From: Notospermus geniculatus
Taxonomy: Eukaryota > Nemertea > Pilidiophora > Heteronemertea > Lineidae
Reading direction: 5' to 3'
NCBI GenBank assembly: GCA_002633025.1
Contig: NMRB01002206.1
Span: 1 to 64,000 of the forward strand
DNA: 64,000 nucleotides
How positions within the stretch are numbered: position 1 is the first letter of the stretch; every line of letters starts with the position of its first letter. A model generated the notes under the pieces. That model did no database searches, had not been told where the DNA came from, and worked only from the letters and a program-made list of their open reading frames with translations. This document shows positions 59,263 through 64,000 of the stretch, one piece after another. A program made the translations under genes and the position numbers.

Positions 59263-59374
59263 CAGGGGCCTGTTTCATAAAGTGACTTTAAGCTAATGGT
59301 ACCATTAATTCAATGCATTTTCCATTTGGTTGAAGGTACCATTAGCTTAAAGTCACTTCATGAAACAGGCCCCA
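59263..59374. mobile_element. Hairpin MITE with GGGGCCTGTTTCATAAAG ends
   Basis: aggggcctgtttcataaagt and acttcatgaaacaggcccca. Arms are about 45 bp, including taagctaatggtacc. Terminus as in 21319-21475. Confidence 0.8.
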
Positions 59375-60268
59375 GGTCCTGTACGATGGATGCCTTCTCT
59401 GTGGGAAATTGATCGGAACTTGAATGCCCCTTTCAATTTTTTAACCACTAGTGACACCTATTGAGGCAGTGGGTTCGGGTCCTCATTCTACATATAAATT
59501 ATATGTACATGTCGCGTGTACGTCATTCTGACGTCATTATATCGCAGGGCGATGAATACCTGGCCTAGTTGGGCCCAAACGTGAAATTGATGATCATTTA
59601 GTAAGGAGGGTGTCCTTTATTCTGCTCAAAACCATTTGTTGTCGAAAGAAAGGAGCAGGCAGGTTTGTGACGGGTTTGAGCAAAGAGGCCTTTCACTTCA
59701 GACATGCCTATGAATAAACATATTAGGCCCACTATAAATAACACGCAAAGCCATTATTGGCGACATTATTATTGGGAATGATCACAATCGAAGTTTGACC
59801 CTAAAGAAACTTTAAAATGAGACACAGCCCCAGGGCCCCAAATTAGACGTCATTGTAGGCCTTTGTATAATAAAATCTGGCTTTTTGCCGTGCCAAGTTA
59901 GTTTGTACATGTATATCATGTTCCACTCTAGGCCTTTTCCCCTTCTCAATTTTTTGTAGAGAAGTAATAGTTTGAGATTTCACGCCAGCGGGATTACGAA
60001 ACGCCGATGCACATTTTAGCTGACCCCTCCCTCTAGGTCGACTCTGCTGGTCTGAAAACAATTATAGGGCCCATACTGTACATGTACATGCACCAGACTG
60101 AGTGACCCCGGCTGTGAGGCATTCGATTGTTTTGAACTTACGCGCGTCTCGCAGAAATCACGTGATGCATGTGGCGACGAGACTTGGCGTGATACTGGCA
60201 GACGACCCAAAGTTTTTTGCACAGGAAGCAAGAGTAAAGAAAGGGCGGGTAATGAATACATATATTTT

Positions 60269-60428
60269 AAAGGGCCTCTAGAGGCAGCCCAGCATGGCTG
60301 GGGAAAACCACGGGGAAAACCCAGGTTCAATACCTCGTACTGGTGATTAACGTTAAAGTGGCGCCGCCTAGCTGAAGAACCGGTACTGATAGTAGCCTAA
60401 TGGCGAGCTGCCTCTAGAGGCCCTTTAA
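60269..60428. mobile_element. MITE with TAAAGGGCCTCTAGAGGCAG ends
   Basis: The 20-bp left end is perfectly inverted at the right (ctgcctctagaggcccttta). The interior contains a B-box-like ggttcaatacc, so part of it may be SINE-derived. Confidence 0.8.
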
Positions 60429-61084
60429 TTTTCTCTGCTTTTATGAAGATATTAAGCAAAAATATTGGGGACGTCGGATCAGAAGATGAAGAAAAAAGCA
60501 CCCAACGCGTGGTACCCTTCGTTCTGTGAATTTTTTGAGAGAGCCTGTGTGTGCAATACTTAATGGAGGGCGCCTTTGTGATGCGGGGAAATGTCAAAGG
60601 TTGCTAGATTAGGTACAGAACAAATCCGAGACTGATGACTCATCTAAGATGAAACATATCGTCAAAATCAACGAGAAATAAAATCAAGCCCTGCTTTGTC
60701 AGATAAATGTTCAAAGACAAGATTATGGCTAATCTCATAACGAATTTGTTTATGTGAACGAATAATAAGACGATGTTTTATGATTTATTGGAATACGACT
60801 TTTTAAAAGCGAACAACTCGTACAAAAACAAAACTTAGATATATTTTGAGTAATCACGATATGTCAAGTCGTATTTATCTACAACGAGTCGATGGCGATA
60901 TTTGCGAAAAAATACAGCGCTGGGCTTAAAGTTCAAATAATTTATCGGAAACTGTCCAAGGCACAATCGGATATGCTAGGATTTTAGTATTTAATCTTTT
61001 TTGCTCTTTTTAATTGAATAAATGGGTTGGACGTAAAACATGGCGAAAGTCTGGGCGATGGAGGAGATTCCCCCCTCCATGTAC

Positions 61085-61365
61085 CAGGCCCGTAGCTAGC
61101 ATAGGGACGGGGGGCGGGGCAAATGCCCCCAGGCCAATTGTTCAAAAAAAAATTTTTCAGCAAAATCAAATGGGATAAAAGATCAGAATTGTTCGTGTCT
61201 CAGAGTGCAGAAAATTGACCTCAAATCGCATCTCAGAGGTTCTAATTTTCAAAATTCAGACCCCCCGCAAAACAGGCCCCTGTGGCGCTCGAAGGCCAAG
61301 CCTACGTCCGGCCAGCTCGTTTGCTTAAAATGCCCCCCTAGCGAAAAGAAGCTAGCTACGGCCCT
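61085..61365. mobile_element. CAGGCCCGTAGCTAGC element with 5-bp target duplication
   Basis: Ends caggcccgtagctagc and gctagctacggccctg are inverted, flanked by TGTAC on both sides. G/C tracts inside as in the two relatives. Confidence 0.8.
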
Positions 61366-61384
61366 GTGTACCTCATCAATAGTC

Positions 61385-61455
61385 AGGTCGATGGGGAATC
61401 GAACCCGCAGCATCAGGTGCAACAGGTGTTTCCACTGGGCCGCCCTGATAGCCTG
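61385..61455 (-). repeat. tRNA-derived SINE head
   Basis: The minus strand reads ggcggcccagtggaaacac (A-box-like) and gcgggttcgattcccc (good B box). Degenerate stems. Confidence 0.55.
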
Positions 61456-61488
61456 CATCACACATCCTTGTTGTATAAACAAGAACCC

Positions 61489-61680
61489 GGTGTAACCTTT
61501 TTCAGTGTGGCCATTTGCCAGTGTGACATTACAATACATACATGTACATGTATAGATTGACGAAATAAGGCGCGACTTGACAATGAGCGACACACACAGA
61601 AACAGTGAGTCTGTTTCCCAGTGTGTTCCAAAAATCTGGGAGTCACACAGAAAAATGGCCACACTGAAAAACATTACCCC
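61489..61680. mobile_element. Inverted-repeat element with GGTGTAACCTTTTTCAGTG ends
   Basis: gtgtaacctttttcagtgtg and cacactgaaaaacattaccc, with ggccatttg inside. Inner gacacacacagaaac / gtttcccagtgtgttc words also pair. A relative may lie near 32120-32285. Confidence 0.65.
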
Positions 61681-61969
61681 TGTACTCAGTGCTGTGTAAG
61701 TTGGCCATTAGACTTAGTGCGGTCAAATCACAGTCCAGTTATATGTATCATTAAAATACAATTGAGTGTTTTTTTTCTTCATTAATTGTTATAGCAATGA
61801 CAAAACTGCTTGTTGCATACATATATATATGTTCAATATAGGTCGATGTAATGATTGGTGTCACAAAATTACTTGTAAAATTGATAACTGAGGCACATGA
61901 ATTGTTTGTCAACACGTCATGGGTATGAGGCACGGGTGCAGAAGCCTTGAAAAGTACATGCATTGTATG

Positions 61970-62260
61970 ACGTGATTTTTTTGTATCGTATTGTATGACG
62001 TGATTTTTTTGTATTGTATTGTATGACGTGATTTTTTGTATTGTATTGTATGACGTGGTTTTTTGTCTTGCATTGTATGACGTGGTTTTTGTATTGTATT
62101 GTATGATGTGATTTTTATATTGTACATGTATGTATGACGTGGGTTTTTTGTTGTATTGTACGACGTTTTTTGTATTGTTTTGTACGACATGGTTTTTGTA
62201 TTGTATAGTATGATGTGCTTTTTGTATTGTATGACGTGTTTTCTGTATTGTCTTGTATGG
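61970..62260. repeat. Diverged 28-33 bp minisatellite
   Basis: Eight to ten copies of a unit like gtattgtatgacgtgatttttt. Each copy keeps a TGACGTG half site. Minus-strand frames seen here follow the repeat and are not credible genes. Confidence 0.8.
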
Positions 62261-62761
62261 TTTCGAACAACCGACATGTACAGGTACATGTATTGTAAGC
62301 CTTCATTGAAGTGAAAGGACTTGACCAGAACACCCCGCATGTTTTGATTAATCCCATTATTTGATTGACATTCATTCTATTTTTTTGTGGACACTCTGTG
62401 TATTTATGGCTTGCAACTGTGTATGCACAGATGCGGGCAAAACACTAATTATACCATTCAGTGGCTGTGGACCACTGGGTATATTGATGCTCGGACAAAC
62501 AACCGTATTAAACTAATTTGAACAGGTGTCAGGTAGTCCTATAGGTTGTTGGCTATGCATTGTCGTTATGTACACAGTCACAGGAAGTTCTCTGAGGTGC
62601 AGGTGGTTCATTTAGTAAAACATATCTCTTCAGAAAAACGTCGAATATCCCACCATTCCAGAGATTAAAATATATTATAATAATAGAATTTGTTGCTGTT
62701 CCGTATTTCATCTCCACCGTGACCGAATGATGTTGGTCAGTCATGTCAGTGTAGGCAACCG

Positions 62762-62880
62762 AGCCCACATTCATAAAACCTTGCTAGCTTAGTTGATTGC
62801 TAGTTGTGTACATTGGTCTGTACAAACTAGGCACTTTAGCAGGCAACTAAGCCTAACAAGGTTTTATGAATATGGTCCCA
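62762..62880. mobile_element. Hairpin MITE with GGGCC-type 'ATTCATAAAACC' ends
   Basis: gcccacattcataaaaccttg and caaggttttatgaatatggtc are inverted, with inner pairing through gcttagttg / caactaagc. Confidence 0.75.
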
Positions 62881-63071
62881 GGCCTTTTGTTTTCCTCTCA
62901 AGGAGACTAATAAAGTTCGGCATCAAAGTAGTCTTCCCACTCATTTTGGCCTTGAGAATCAGGGAATCTCTCAGACCATGGAGGTATTATTAAGACTTAA
63001 TAATACCTCCATGCTCAGACCTATCGGTATTCCTAGTACATGTAGTAGAGGTCCCACTGTCAGTGCATTGC

Positions 63072-63272
63072 AACACAAAAATTGCAGTTGTAAGGTCACA
63101 GAGGTCTGGAATTGTCGGGGTCCTGCTTCTCCCGTTGGTGATGGTCGGCACTGCTGACCACACAGCAGCCTGTTGATCTTCGAACCGAAGTCCTGACATT
63201 GACATGACTGATGCTTTTGATAGGATAATGTTGGATGAGCCAGGTCTCTGTGAACTAACAATTTGGGTGCAC
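63072..63272. mobile_element. MITE with ACACMAAAATTGCAGT ends, second copy
   Basis: acacaaaaattgcagttgta at the left and caggtctctgtgaactaac...tttgggtg at the right. Runs in the opposite orientation to 25694-25922, with shared tgaccacacagcagcctgtt. Confidence 0.7.
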
Positions 63273-63674
63273 ATGAATATGCATGCAATGCATAGTAAGC
63301 GAAAACATGGTTCAATGACGAAATGGGAACGACTCTTTCAAGCTATTTTCTTTTCGAAATCATTGAAACTCTCAACATACGAAGACATGAATGACGTTAC
63401 TACAGAAAAATCTCCTCGACATTATAAACGCTTGTAGTGAAGTGGGCTGCACTTCAGTTTTCAAGTATTTCAACACAATCTTTCTAACATTGGTGTCACT
63501 GCTCAGGGTGAAGTTCGAAAAAAAACAGCAAAGCTTTTCTGGCAAGGCTTGATGTGAAAATGGACGGAATATATTATTAGGCCTATGTCACCGATCTGCT
63601 GTTCTCATACAATAGCTGGTTCAGATTTTTCCCGATCGTGTTACCATTGAGGAGGCGGACTGGCATGGAGTTTT

Positions 63675-63879
63675 TTTAAAGGGGCTGTTCGTTGTCGTCA
63701 CTTGAGGAATCTGAGTTGTGATCCTTGGAAACGGAAAAAGCTATGCACTTGCAAATTGCAGGGATTATTGGTTGTGCTGTACAGAATAATCGCTGCAATT
63801 TGCAGCTTCATAGCTTTCTCCATTTTCTCATGGATCACAACTCAGGTTCCTCAAATGACGAAAACGAACAGCCCCTTTC
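63675..63879. mobile_element. MITE with AAAGGGGCTGTT ends, copy 2
   Basis: Matches 36514-36713; both arms keep gttgtgatccttgg and gaaaaagctatgcac. Nothing coding. Confidence 0.8.
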
Positions 63880-64000
63880 TCTCAGTTGGAATTTCGCAAG
63901 GCAAAATGCGCGCGGATTGCCCAACAATCATTATGCTGACCATCCCACTTGGAGACACTTTTGTTGAACTGATAGACATTCCGACTCACTTCCTTATCGC

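Noticed and set aside
61909-62375. Lys/Asn/Thr-rich minus-strand frames of 86 and 143 codons
   Set aside because: They follow the AT-rich minisatellite at 61970-62260 and repeat with it; not a credible protein.

Overview
This window is a stretch of a marine invertebrate genome. It has split genes with large introns, tRNA-derived SINEs, very many short inverted-repeat (MITE-like) elements, frequent TACATGTA and TAGGCCTA words and no obvious CpG depletion. An invertebrate deuterostome (amphioxus, hemichordate or echinoderm) would fit, but nothing seen fixes the species. Three single Ns and two long N gaps (10597-11141 and 51054-51802) are present.

Two multi-exon genes can be read with consistent splice phases. 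On the + strand (about 15.3-24.1 kb, solid from 19.5 kb) is an ionotropic-glutamate-receptor-like gene. It encodes both halves (S1 and S2) of the ligand-binding domain, but the pore block normally between them (M1, pore loop, M2, M3) is missing and replaced by a short hydrophilic linker. The C-terminus is a hydrophobic tail preceded by small residues, like a GPI-anchor signal. The prediction is a secreted, membrane-tethered glutamate-receptor ligand-binding domain with no channel, a natural counterpart of the S1S2 constructs used in structural work. This is the most interesting object in the window.

On the - strand (55980 down to 44320) is a calmodulin-like gene of about 158 residues with four canonical EF-hands in five exons. 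Only a probable ATG-only first exon was not located. A weak + strand coding candidate with two CxxC pairs lies inside its first seen intron (53549-54058).

Layout: 1-8.3 kb, repeats, no gene recognised. 8.3-13.6 kb, a roughly 2.4 kb segment present twice around gap 1. 13.6-24.4 kb, the receptor-like gene with repeat-filled introns. 24.4-44.3 kb, intergenic repeats and several tandem arrays. 44.3-56 kb, the calmodulin-like gene, whose largest intron holds a second segment duplicated around gap 2. 56-64 kb, repeats. Both duplicated segments end exactly at N gaps and differ by discrete transposon insertions, so they are best read as two haplotypes left uncollapsed in the assembly. They therefore supply empty-site evidence for several elements.
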